A stretch of 64,000 bases of DNA. It comes from Butyrivibrio sp. LC3010. GTDB taxonomy: Bacteria; Bacillota; Clostridia; Lachnospirales; Lachnospiraceae. Made by a program: the position numbers and the translations under genes. The notes under the pieces are model-generated. The model was not told the DNA's origin. It worked only from the letters and a program-made list of their open reading frames with translations, and ran no database searches. The first letter of the stretch is position 1. Each line of letters starts with the position of its first letter. This document shows positions 36,612 to 45,381 of this stretch, piece by piece. The stretch covers positions 62,001 through 126,000 of the forward strand of contig NZ_AUJU01000007.1 in NCBI RefSeq assembly GCF_000424385.1, given 5' to 3'.

Positions 36612-37773
36612 GAACAGGCACTTGTTTTTTATAGGTGTCACGATACTTCTGGTGCTTGGAATCATAGTTTCTGCATACTCTCTGGTAGGTGGTTCCTCTG
36701 AGGATGATGTTTATAATATTTCCGTGGTGGTGGAAAACAGCCAGAGCGAGAAGTGGACATCATTTATAGCCGGGGCAGAGAGCGCTGCAGCGGATTACAA
36801 TGCAATTATTGATCTTGTGACAACCTCTGAATTTGAAAATGGTGATGATGAGTTTTCAGTTATAGATGATCAGATAATCAATGGTGCCAATGCGGTTGTG
36901 ACAGAGCTTGTATCCAGTGAAGGCACGGCAGAATCAATAAAAGACATAAGCGGAAAAGCGGTTCTTGCCCTTACAGGGACAGATGCCCAGACTGATGTTG
37001 ATATTGAGGGTAAGTTTGCCACTATTGCACCGGATAATTATCAGATAGGAAGAGCCTTGGGCAATGAGGTGCTGTTAAGACATCAGACCGGACTATCAGA
37101 GAAAAGGATAGGTATTATCTGCAATAGAATTACGACTAATGCAGCAAAGGAGAGGCTCAACGGACTTTTTGATGTACTTAGGGTCAAAAAGGCCACTGCG
37201 GTTTGGTGCATTATTCTTGATAAAAAAGCTGATGCAGATAAAGAGCCGGGTAACTATGAGGAAAGTGAAAACTCCGGCCAGACTGGCAGGGATTTTTTAC
37301 AGTCATTTGGACTCTCCGGTGAGAATATCATTGAAAACACTCTGCCGGAAGAAAACGGATATCTTGTTAAGGAAACTTATAAGGAAAAGCCGGTAGATAT
37401 CCTTGTTGCGCTGGATGATGAGAGCCTTCAGACATCTGCGGAGTTTTTTGCTGAAATAGAAAATGCCTTCAAAACAAAATCAACAGCCTATAAATATGAG
37501 ACAGATAAGGACGGAAAACTAATAAGACCTATAGAGATATATGGAGAAGGAACATCACTTAGAAATATCTCATACCTGGATAGGGGAAAAATTGTGAGCA
37601 TGATAGTTCCAAACGAGTTTCGAATGGGATATGTTGCAGTTGAGAAGGCTGTAGCGAAGCTGGAACACAAACTATCTCCCATGGAGGATGAGACTGTAGA
37701 ATACCGAGTTATCAATCAGGAGAGTGTTTTTAAAGATGACAATCAGAAATACCTTTTTACAACAATGCAATAG
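36604..37773 (+). CDS. Membrane-anchored periplasmic-binding-fold sensor protein
   Basis: The 389-residue protein has an N-terminal transmembrane helix (about 8-28) without lipobox and an extracellular type-I binding fold (VVVENSQSEKWTSFIAGAES, NGANAVVTELVSS, KFATIAPDNYQIGRALGNEV). The fold contains a polar insertion near 205-225 (KKADADKEPGNYEESENSG). It is the positional counterpart of the anchored protein at 17023-18114 and probably presents sugar to the overlapping kinase. The ligand is unknown. GGAGAAGGGAGG precedes the ATG within the kinase end. The next gene begins inside its 3' end. Confidence 0.82.
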   Translation: MNKNRHLFFIGVTILLVLGIIVSAYSLVGGSSEDDVYNISVVVENSQSEKWTSFIAGAESAAADYNAIIDLVTTSEFENGDDEFSVIDDQIINGANAVVTELVSSEGTAESIKDISGKAVLALTGTDAQTDVDIEGKFATIAPDNYQIGRALGNEVLLRHQTGLSEKRIGIICNRITTNAAKERLNGLFDVLRVKKATAVWCIILDKKADADKEPGNYEESENSGQTGRDFLQSFGLSGENIIENTLPEENGYLVKETYKEKPVDILVALDDESLQTSAEFFAEIENAFKTKSTAYKYETDKDGKLIRPIEIYGEGTSLRNISYLDRGKIVSMIVPNEFRMGYVAVEKAVAKLEHKLSPMEDETVEYRVINQESVFKDDNQKYLFTTMQ

Positions 37774-38782
37774 ATTCCGTTTTTTTGTCCGGATTCTTGT
37801 TTTGCTAGTGTTATCTGTTTCACTTACAGGGTGTGCCAGAACACAATCCACACATAAGGAAATAAAGATAGGAGTATGCGCCTATGATCAGTATGATACC
37901 TTTCTTACGCAGCTTATAGATTGTTTTGATGAAAATGTTGAGGACGGAGTAAGTGTTGAGTATGCCTATGCTTCCCAGAGTCAGATAACGCAAAATGAGC
38001 AGGTTCGGAAAATGATCGAAAAGGGCGTTGATGTACTCTGTGTGAACCTTGTGGACAGGACTGCTCCCAACACCATAATCGATCTTGGTAAGAAAAATGA
38101 TGTTCCGATAATTTTCTTCAACAGAGAGTTGGTGGAAGAGGACATTACACAGTGGCCAAAGCTGTATTACGTGGGTGCTGATGCCTTTGAGTCAGGAATA
38201 ATGCAGGGAGAACTGGCTGCCAACATGATAAGAAGAGAGTCATTAAATGCTGATAAAAATGGAGACGGAAAGATTCAGTATGTAGTCCTTGAGGGAGAAG
38301 CAGGGCACCAGGATTCCATAGTAAGGACAGAGTATTCGGTAAAAACGCTGGTTGACGAAGGAATAGATGTTGATAAGGTGGGCTATGCCATAGCAAATTG
38401 GAACAGAGCCCAGGCCCAGACTAAGATGGCTCAGCTTATTGAACGAAATGACGAGGCCATAGAGCTTGTACTTGCTAACAATGATGATATGGCCCTTGGT
38501 GCGGTTGATGCCTATAATAGTGCAAAGATCTCTGCTGTAGACAGACCGATCATAATTGGAATTGATGGAACAGATGTGGGACTTGAAGCTGTAGTTAATA
38601 AGACCATTGCAGGTACAATTTACAATGATAAGGAAGGTCAGGCTAAAGCCATGTATGATCTTTCCATATTGCTGGCAAGGGAAGAGCCTTTAAACAGTCT
38701 TGGTATGGAGGATGGAAGATATATAAGACTTCCATATCAGAAGGTTGACGCTTCAAATGTTTTGCAGTTTATTCATAAGTAG
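37736..38782 (+). CDS. MglB-like galactose-binding lipoprotein of the sensor operon
   Basis: The ATG at 37736 follows AGGAGAG (37718-37724) by 11 bases and lies inside the preceding gene; a GTG at 37724 is the alternative. The 348-residue product has a lipoprotein signal with C33 (SVSLTGC) and an MglB-type fold including the calcium loop DKNGDGKIQY and the motifs LANNDDMALGAVDAY and GIDGTDVGLEA. It is a second, separately encoded galactose-type binding protein next to mglBAC. It parallels the XylF-like lipoprotein in the first sensor operon. A role in sensing rather than bulk transport is inference. Confidence 0.87.
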   Translation: MTIRNTFLQQCNRFRFFVRILVLLVLSVSLTGCARTQSTHKEIKIGVCAYDQYDTFLTQLIDCFDENVEDGVSVEYAYASQSQITQNEQVRKMIEKGVDVLCVNLVDRTAPNTIIDLGKKNDVPIIFFNRELVEEDITQWPKLYYVGADAFESGIMQGELAANMIRRESLNADKNGDGKIQYVVLEGEAGHQDSIVRTEYSVKTLVDEGIDVDKVGYAIANWNRAQAQTKMAQLIERNDEAIELVLANNDDMALGAVDAYNSAKISAVDRPIIIGIDGTDVGLEAVVNKTIAGTIYNDKEGQAKAMYDLSILLAREEPLNSLGMEDGRYIRLPYQKVDASNVLQFIHK

Positions 38783-38814
38783 GATTTACTTAGTTGTTTG
38801 AGGTTGTAAATCCT
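38781..38814 (+). terminator. Hairpin at the end of the second sensor operon
   Basis: AGGATTTAC (38781-38789) pairs perfectly with GTAAATCCT (38806-38814) across a 16-base loop, directly after the stop codon. There is no U-tract, so it may be a processing or stability element rather than a terminator. Confidence 0.5.
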
Positions 38815-38880
38815 GAATGAAGCAGGTTTGATCCTTTGATTTAAGAAAATTCGTAAATACAGGAGTTTAGTTGTAATTAA

Positions 38881-39753
38881 ATGATAATAGAAGTAAGAGA
38901 CGATTTTGATCTTAAAAAAATCCAGATAAGTGGACAGTGTTTCCGTGTAAAGGAAGCAGGTTCCGGGATTTTTATGTTTATTACCGGTGAGCATGTTGTT
39001 TTTATAAAAGAACTCGGAGATAAAAAGTTTGAGGTGTCCTGTTCTGAAAAAGAATGGGAAGAAATCTGGACCGCATATTTTGATCTGGACAGGAGCTACG
39101 AAGATATATGCAGGAAAGAATACGGTAAGCATGATTTTACCGACAAAGCCATAGACTTTGGAAGGGGACTCAGAATTTTAAGACAGGATAAGTGGGAGAT
39201 GCTGGTTTCCTTTATCATTTCTCAAAGAAAGAGCATACCTGCCATTTCAAGTGCTGTGGAAGCATTATGCAGAAAATTCGGAAGTGAAATTGATGTAACA
39301 GACGTGCATTTTGAAGAAGATGGTGAGTGGAGTACTGATGAAGCTTGTAAGGATCCCATATATTCATTCCCTACACCGGAGCAGATGGCGGGTGCCACCC
39401 TTGATGATTTTAAGGAATGCGGACTTGGATACAGAGCTCCATATGTTTATGATGCTATCAGAAAGGTTTTAAGTGGAGAGCTTGACCTTGAGGAGATTTG
39501 CAGACTGGATGATGAAGCACTTTTTGAAAAGCTTATGACGGTTCATGGGGTTGGAATAAAGGTGTCCAACTGCGTCTGCCTTTTTGCATATTCAAGAATG
39601 GGCAGAGCTCCCATCGATGTTTGGATTAAAAGGGCTATTGATGAAGAATATGGTGGCGTAGATCCATTTCCTGAATATGGAGAAAACGCAGGTATCATTC
39701 AGCAGTATATTTTTTATTATGAAAAGAATGGTGCAAAACAGTTACTGAAATGA
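38881..39753 (+). CDS. ogg: 8-oxoguanine DNA glycosylase/AP lyase, OGG1 type
   Basis: The 290-residue protein has the N-terminal OGG domain (QCFRVKEAG) and a helix-hairpin-helix GPD domain. The hairpin HGVGIKVSNC contains catalytic K227, and the loop APIDVWI contains D246. The 19-residue spacing between them equals that of human OGG1 (K249/D268). It removes 8-oxoguanine paired with cytosine and nicks the abasic site. The start is preceded by AGGAG at a long distance (about 15 bases), so initiation may be weak. No functional link to neighbouring sugar genes is apparent. Confidence 0.93.
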   Translation: MIIEVRDDFDLKKIQISGQCFRVKEAGSGIFMFITGEHVVFIKELGDKKFEVSCSEKEWEEIWTAYFDLDRSYEDICRKEYGKHDFTDKAIDFGRGLRILRQDKWEMLVSFIISQRKSIPAISSAVEALCRKFGSEIDVTDVHFEEDGEWSTDEACKDPIYSFPTPEQMAGATLDDFKECGLGYRAPYVYDAIRKVLSGELDLEEICRLDDEALFEKLMTVHGVGIKVSNCVCLFAYSRMGRAPIDVWIKRAIDEEYGGVDPFPEYGENAGIIQQYIFYYEKNGAKQLLK

Positions 39754-39814
39754 TAGCAAGTAGAAAGCTTTGTTAATATAAACAGCTATATTAGAGTTTA
39801 TGAGGTGGAATGTT

Positions 39815-40735
39815 ATGCAGAAAAATAGATACAGATGGATATGGCAAAAGCGTTTATCAGCTTTGCCTGTGATACTTTTTTATGTGGCAGCAGTTATCTG
39901 TAGCTTATTTTTGGCACCGGGGATGTCTGCCGGCGCAAAATATATTGTGGATGTGGAATCCCCTGACGGACCGCTTGGATATGGTGTTTACATCGGAGCA
40001 ACAGCAGAACAGCTTCATGCTAAGCTCGATAATGACAAGGATATAGGTCTTGCGATAATAGATGCACAGTATGTTTCCTCTGAGGATATGATCTCTTTAA
40101 AATCCGGTGGAAGAAGGGTATACAGTTATCTCAATATCGGATCCATAGAGGAATTCAGGGATTATTACAGCTCTTTTTCAGACATTACACTCGCACCTTA
40201 TGAAAACTGGCCCGGAGAATATTGGATAGATGTTTCAGAGGAGAAATGGCAGGATTATATCTGCGACAATATTGCGGCAGAACTGGTTCTTAAAGGAGTG
40301 GACGGATTTTTCATAGATAATTGTGATGTCTACTATATGTATAATCACAGCTGGATATATAAAGGAATCGTGAAAATCCTTACAAGACTGAAAAATACCT
40401 ATAATCTTCCGATAATCATAAACGGCGGTAATGATTTCGTCACAGCCCTCCTTAATAGTGGCAACCAAAATCTCATAGACGGAGTAAATCAGGAATCGGT
40501 TTACAGCACCATTGAGGATTATGAGAAGAAAGTATTTGGTGAGCGAAAAGCCCTGGACAGAGCATTCTATGAAGAATATCTTGCAAGAGCTAAAAAAGAA
40601 GGACTTATAGTGTATATGATAGAGTACACAAGAGACATGCGGCTTGTTGAAAAGATAAAGGAATTCTGTCAGCAAAACGGCTATAAATGTTATGTTACGG
40701 ATTCCCTAGCTCTGGACGGCAATGTGAAGCTTTGA
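39815..40735 (+). CDS. GH114/TM1410-like exported glycosidase
   Basis: ATG at 39815 follows GAGGTGG (39802-39808) by 6 bases; an ATG at 39800 overlaps that site. The product of about 306 residues starts with a basic segment and a hydrophobic helix (about 20-38) that can serve as signal peptide or anchor. The rest is a TIM barrel of the endo-alpha-1,4-polygalactosaminidase (GH114) clan: YSYLNIGSIEEFRDYY, DGFFIDNCDVYY, PIIINGGNDF, YMIEYTRD. Enzymes of this group cut galactosamine-containing polymers, and many members are uncharacterised. The substrate here is unknown. Confidence 0.8.
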   Translation: MQKNRYRWIWQKRLSALPVILFYVAAVICSLFLAPGMSAGAKYIVDVESPDGPLGYGVYIGATAEQLHAKLDNDKDIGLAIIDAQYVSSEDMISLKSGGRRVYSYLNIGSIEEFRDYYSSFSDITLAPYENWPGEYWIDVSEEKWQDYICDNIAAELVLKGVDGFFIDNCDVYYMYNHSWIYKGIVKILTRLKNTYNLPIIINGGNDFVTALLNSGNQNLIDGVNQESVYSTIEDYEKKVFGERKALDRAFYEEYLARAKKEGLIVYMIEYTRDMRLVEKIKEFCQQNGYKCYVTDSLALDGNVKL

Positions 40736-40835
40736 TATTCTGCGGAAAAGTTAATGAAACCCGCAGGAAGCAGGCTTTGCCTGATATGCCGGGGCAGTAC
40801 GTTTTTGTGGTCAAAATAAAATACGAGGAAAAAAT

Positions 40836-41471
40836 ATGAGTAAATGTGTAATTGTTGGTGGGGCACTAATTGAAAATTACAGCTTTGTCCGTGGTCATAT
40901 AAAGAAGGATGACTTTGTCATTTACTGTGACTGTGGGCTTTTGCATATGGAAAAGCTTGGAGCCTGGCCTTCACTTATTGTTGGGGATTTTGATTCCCAT
41001 GAGAATCCGCATCTTGATGTGGAGACCATAACTTTACCTACTGAAAAGGATGATACGGATACGGTCTATGCAGTAAAAGAAGGCATGAGCCGAGGTTTTA
41101 CTGACTTTCTCATAGTCGGAGCCCTTGGAAAAAGGTTTGATCATACCCTGGGAAATCTTGCGATTTTAATGATGCTTGAATCCAAAGGGTTAACGGGAAT
41201 GATAGTTGATGATTATTCAGAGATAGTTGTGATATCTGGAAGGGAGAACACAACATATAAAGTTTCAGATGATTGTAAATATTTCTCAATCCTTGCAGCA
41301 GGAGGGGATGCAGGCGGAGTTACCATAAAGAATGCAAAATACAATATTACCGATGCAGATATTATTACGGATTTTCCTCTTGGAGTTTCAAACGAAGTAC
41401 CCAAGGGCAATACTGCTGAGATAAGCATTAGAGAAGGCAGAGCTTTTCTGATTAAAGTTTATACAGAGTAG
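40836..41471 (+). CDS. thiN: Thiamine pyrophosphokinase
   Basis: The 211-residue protein carries the thiamine diphosphokinase motifs LIVGDFDSHENP, LPTEKDDTDTVYAV and GALGKRFDHTLGNLAIL, followed by the C-terminal beta-sandwich that binds thiamine. It transfers pyrophosphate from ATP to thiamine to make the cofactor TPP. ACGAGGAA precedes the ATG. It is a stand-alone housekeeping gene. The preceding 100 bases hold small stems such as CTGCGG/CCGCAG but no clear terminator. Confidence 0.93.
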   Translation: MSKCVIVGGALIENYSFVRGHIKKDDFVIYCDCGLLHMEKLGAWPSLIVGDFDSHENPHLDVETITLPTEKDDTDTVYAVKEGMSRGFTDFLIVGALGKRFDHTLGNLAILMMLESKGLTGMIVDDYSEIVVISGRENTTYKVSDDCKYFSILAAGGDAGGVTIKNAKYNITDADIITDFPLGVSNEVPKGNTAEISIREGRAFLIKVYTE

Positions 41472-41590
41472 AAGAATCTATATGTACAGAAAATCATGGG
41501 GAATATGTATAATTATTAGGGTAAAAAAAACTTCTAAAATCTCACAAAATTACATGGTCAGAAATACTTATAATTAAGAGAGGGCATACG

Positions 41591-43597
41591 ATGATTTTTC
41601 TAAATGACAAAGGCGTTCTTATAGCAAAAAGACAGGGTGAGACTCTTAGAATTGAGAGCTGGGGCAAAAATGCCCTGAGAGTCCGCACTACTATGTATCC
41701 TGAATTTACAGGAAGAAACTGGGCTCTTACAGAAGAAGTTAATAAGGATCAGGATGGCGCTAAGACCATTATCAGCATTACACAAAGGGAGGATGGCCCT
41801 TTTGCTGAGATAACAAATGGCAGAGTAAAGGCAACCGTGAACTTTGCCGGTGTCATCACCTATTATAAGGATGACAAAATGTTCCTTAGAGAGTACTTCC
41901 GCTGCTATGGCGGCACAGAGTCAAAGGAATCAAGATGCCTTAAATATATAAACAGAGATTACAGACCTCATGTTGGAGGAGATTACCGCATTACACAGAA
42001 ATTCGAAAGTAATGATGGCGAGAAAATCTTCGGAATGGGTCAGTATCAGCATGCATACACAGATCTTAAGGGATGTATCCTGGATCTTGAGCAGAGGAAT
42101 TCACAGGTTTCAATTCCTTTTGCCGTATCAAGCCTTGGCTACGGATTTTTATGGAATAATCCCGCTGTTGGACGTGCTGCTTTCGGTAATAACTACACAG
42201 AGTGGGTTGCAGAGTCAACAAAGGAACTTGATTATTGGATCACTGTTGCAGATACACCCAGAGAAATCGTTGAGAATTATACAGAGGTTACAGGACGTTC
42301 TCCTGAGATGCCTGATGATCTTCTTGGTCTTTGGCAGTGCAAGCTTCGCTACCGTACACAGGAGGAGGTACTTAAGGTTGCTCATGATTGCAAGGAGCAC
42401 GGAGTTCCGATCGACTGCATCGTAATCGACTTCTTCCACTGGACAGTACAGGGCGACTGGAAATTTGACAAGACCTACTGGCCGGATCCCAAGGCAATGG
42501 TGGATGAACTTCACAGCATGGGAATCAAGGTTGTTGTTTCAGTATGGCCCACCGTTGATAAGAGAAGTGAGCACTTCTACGACATGCTGGAGAGAGGCCT
42601 TCTTGTGAAAAATGAGAGAGGCGGACTTCAGAACTATGACTTCGAGGGTGACTGCACTGTTTTCGATGCTACAAACCCTGAAGCCAGAGAGTATGTATGG
42701 GACGTTTGCAAGAAGAACTACTATGATCTTGGAATCGATATGTTCTGGCTTGATAACTCAGAGCCTGATCTTGTGAAGTATGATTTTGATTCACTCAGAT
42801 ATTACATGGGACCTGCTCTTGAAGTAAGTAATATATATCCTCAGTTCTACAGCCGTGTGTTCTATGATCACATGACAAAGCTTCAGGATAAACCTGTAGT
42901 CAGCCTTCTTCGTTCTGCATGGGCAGGAAGCCAGAAGTATGGAAATGTTGTATGGTCAGGTGATGTGCCAAGTACATTTGAAGCACTTCGCGATCAGGTG
43001 GCAGCAGGACTGAACATGGGACTTGCAGGAATATCCTGGTGGACTACTGATATCGGAGGATTCATGACAGATGATGTAAATGATCCTGATTTCAGACAGC
43101 TTCTTATCAGATGGTATGAGTTTGCGGTATTTTCACCGATTCTCAGAATCCACGGAGACCGCGGACCTTACAATATTCCTCCGCTTGATAACAGAAGTTT
43201 TGGCGGCGGTTACCTCCACACAGGTCAGGACAATGAGCTTTGGAGCTACGGTGAGGACAACTTCAAGATCATGAAGGATCAGTTAAACCTTCGCCATGAG
43301 TTAAAGCCTTACATCAAAACTCTTTATGAGGAGACTAGTAAGAACGGTTCACCTATCTTAAGAACACTCTTCTACGAGTTCCCTGAGGACAAGAAGTGCT
43401 GGGAAATCTATGATGAGTACATGTTTGGTGATAAATATCTTGTTGCTCCAATCCTTGAGCTCAATCAGTTTGAGAGAGAGGTTTATCTCCCTGAAGGAAA
43501 ATGGGAAGACATTCGTGACAACAAGGTTTATGAAGGCGGTCAGACCATTAAGGCAGCTGCTCCCATCGAATCAATACCGGTATTTAAAAGAGTTTAA
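41591..43597 (+). CDS. GH31 glycosidase, probably alpha-xylosidase
   Basis: The 668-residue cytoplasmic protein has the GH31 N-terminal beta-sandwich, a TIM barrel with nucleophile D388 in FWLDNSEPD and likely acid/base D458 in VVWSGDVPS, and C-terminal beta domains. The barrel motifs (DFFHWTVQGDWKFD, RSAWAGSQKYGN, GGFMTDDVNDPDFRQLLIRW) fit the alpha-xylosidase branch, though alpha-glucosidase activity cannot be excluded. No signal peptide is present. GAGAGGG precedes the ATG. It is the first gene of the oligosaccharide locus, and with the GH42 and GH3 downstream it suggests xyloglucan-oligosaccharide breakdown. Confidence 0.9.
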   Translation: MIFLNDKGVLIAKRQGETLRIESWGKNALRVRTTMYPEFTGRNWALTEEVNKDQDGAKTIISITQREDGPFAEITNGRVKATVNFAGVITYYKDDKMFLREYFRCYGGTESKESRCLKYINRDYRPHVGGDYRITQKFESNDGEKIFGMGQYQHAYTDLKGCILDLEQRNSQVSIPFAVSSLGYGFLWNNPAVGRAAFGNNYTEWVAESTKELDYWITVADTPREIVENYTEVTGRSPEMPDDLLGLWQCKLRYRTQEEVLKVAHDCKEHGVPIDCIVIDFFHWTVQGDWKFDKTYWPDPKAMVDELHSMGIKVVVSVWPTVDKRSEHFYDMLERGLLVKNERGGLQNYDFEGDCTVFDATNPEAREYVWDVCKKNYYDLGIDMFWLDNSEPDLVKYDFDSLRYYMGPALEVSNIYPQFYSRVFYDHMTKLQDKPVVSLLRSAWAGSQKYGNVVWSGDVPSTFEALRDQVAAGLNMGLAGISWWTTDIGGFMTDDVNDPDFRQLLIRWYEFAVFSPILRIHGDRGPYNIPPLDNRSFGGGYLHTGQDNELWSYGEDNFKIMKDQLNLRHELKPYIKTLYEETSKNGSPILRTLFYEFPEDKKCWEIYDEYMFGDKYLVAPILELNQFEREVYLPEGKWEDIRDNKVYEGGQTIKAAAPIESIPVFKRV

Positions 43598-43632
43598 TTA
43601 AAGAAAGCGATTTAATATCGCCGACAGATAAT

Positions 43633-45381
43633 ATGAAAAAATCATTAGTTGCAACAATTTCATTTCTTCTTTCAGTCTGCATCCTGACAGGGTGCAGACT
43701 TCCTTTTAGTGTAGATAACAGGACAGAAGGCGAGCACAAGTATCCTGAGTTCTTAACAATAGATGTCTATGACACCCAGGCAAATACACAGGGTCTCCAG
43801 AGAGGCTGGTTTGCCAAAATTGTTCGGGATAAGTTCAACATGCAGCTTAATATAATCTCCACAAATATAGATGACAATTCAGATGCAACCTATGAGACCA
43901 TGCGTGCTTCAGGTAATCTTGGAGACATTATCATCACCAACGTAGATCATGGAAGACTCTCAGATCTTGTGAGAGAAGGTCTCGTACTGGATATGACCGG
44001 GTACCTTGAAAAATGCGATAACCTTAATAAATTTAAAGATCAGATTGCTGTCACATCAGCGTTTGCAGGCGTTGATGGAAATTGGGCGGTGCCAAGTGAA
44101 ATAGCTGAATATCCTGCAACTGAGCCTTCAGAAGCGATAGAACCAACTAATGCTCCCACAATAAGATGGGATTTATATAAAAGAGCCGGCTATCCGAAGG
44201 TTAACACTTTGGAGGATTTACTTCCTGTTCTTAGAAAGATGCAGAATCTGGCAATACAGAGTGATATTGGCAGAGATGTATATGCATTTAGTCTGTTTGG
44301 CGACTGGGATGGTGCAATCATGCAGAATGCAGGAGCTTTGGCATCTCTATACGGATATGATCCCCAGGAATTTATTATGTTAAACCCTGAGACCGGTGAG
44401 ATACAGGATATAACTGACAGCGACTCAATTTATTTCAAAATGCTGCATTTCCTTTTTGAAGCAAACCAAATGGGACTTGTGGATCCGGATTCTCCATATC
44501 AGAACTATGAAACCGTTGCAGCGAAATTCAGGGAAGGCGCTGTTTTGTATTCGTTCTGGCCCTGGATGGGAGAATCCTTATATAACTCAGATGAACACCT
44601 GGCAGTGGGTAAAGGCTTTGCTTCCATAGGAATAGAGGATGCAAGCTACATTTGCTGGGGTAATGATCCAAATGGTAAGCAGAGCTTTTCAATAATGGTT
44701 GGGCAGACCACCAAGGATCCCCAGAGAATGGTGGATTTTATAGACTGGCTCTACTCGGATGAAGGAACTGAGTGCTGCGGCTCTCCCACGGGAGACTTCA
44801 GGGGACCCAGATCTCTTACCTGGGAAAGCACTGAAGATGGGCCGATTCTTACGCAGTTTGGAATAGATGCCTTCATAACTATGGATGAAAATCTTGAGGT
44901 TCCGGAGGAGTTTGGCGGAGGAACCTGGAAGGAAGGCGTATCAGCCCTGAATTTCAAGCCTGTTGATATGAAGAATATCGATAGTGATGGAGTACCATTT
45001 TCCTATCAGGCCTTTGATGATTATCAGGAAAAAACTGCCAGCAGTATATCAGATGACTGGCAGAGGCATTATAAAACGGATAAGACACCGATAGAATACT
45101 TTGAGGAAAGGGAAATGATATCCGTTATTCCGGGAACAGAGTGGGCAGCAGGAGATTATCCTGAATACCTGAAAACTGTGGAGCTCCAGTGCAGACAGAC
45201 CGTCAATGACTACTCCTGGAAAATGGTTTTTGCAGAGTCTGAGGAGGAATTCGAGAATTTAAAGGAGACAATGATAAGTACCCTTGTACGACTTGGCTCT
45301 GATAAGGTAGTAGAAATAAACCGGGAAAATGCAAAGAATAGATATGAGATTTTAAGGAATGCCGCCGGAGGTAAGTCATGA
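43633..45381 (+). CDS. LplA-type sugar-binding lipoprotein of an ABC transporter
   Basis: The 582-residue protein has a lipoprotein signal with C21 (CILTGC) and a family-1 extracellular solute-binding fold (VYDTQANTQGLQRGWFAKIV, SLFGDWDGAIMQNAG, VDPDSPYQNYETVAAKFREG, FSIMVGQTTKDPQRMVDFI). It is a paralogue of the protein at 51340-53226, sharing the motif order. It lies 36 bases after GH31, behind a small GCGAT/ATCGC stem (43607-43621), and no clear Shine-Dalgarno sequence is visible. The stop overlaps the kinase start as ATGA. Its position beside a kinase, away from the permeases, could mean a sensory role. Confidence 0.88.
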   Translation: MKKSLVATISFLLSVCILTGCRLPFSVDNRTEGEHKYPEFLTIDVYDTQANTQGLQRGWFAKIVRDKFNMQLNIISTNIDDNSDATYETMRASGNLGDIIITNVDHGRLSDLVREGLVLDMTGYLEKCDNLNKFKDQIAVTSAFAGVDGNWAVPSEIAEYPATEPSEAIEPTNAPTIRWDLYKRAGYPKVNTLEDLLPVLRKMQNLAIQSDIGRDVYAFSLFGDWDGAIMQNAGALASLYGYDPQEFIMLNPETGEIQDITDSDSIYFKMLHFLFEANQMGLVDPDSPYQNYETVAAKFREGAVLYSFWPWMGESLYNSDEHLAVGKGFASIGIEDASYICWGNDPNGKQSFSIMVGQTTKDPQRMVDFIDWLYSDEGTECCGSPTGDFRGPRSLTWESTEDGPILTQFGIDAFITMDENLEVPEEFGGGTWKEGVSALNFKPVDMKNIDSDGVPFSYQAFDDYQEKTASSISDDWQRHYKTDKTPIEYFEEREMISVIPGTEWAAGDYPEYLKTVELQCRQTVNDYSWKMVFAESEEEFENLKETMISTLVRLGSDKVVEINRENAKNRYEILRNAAGGKS

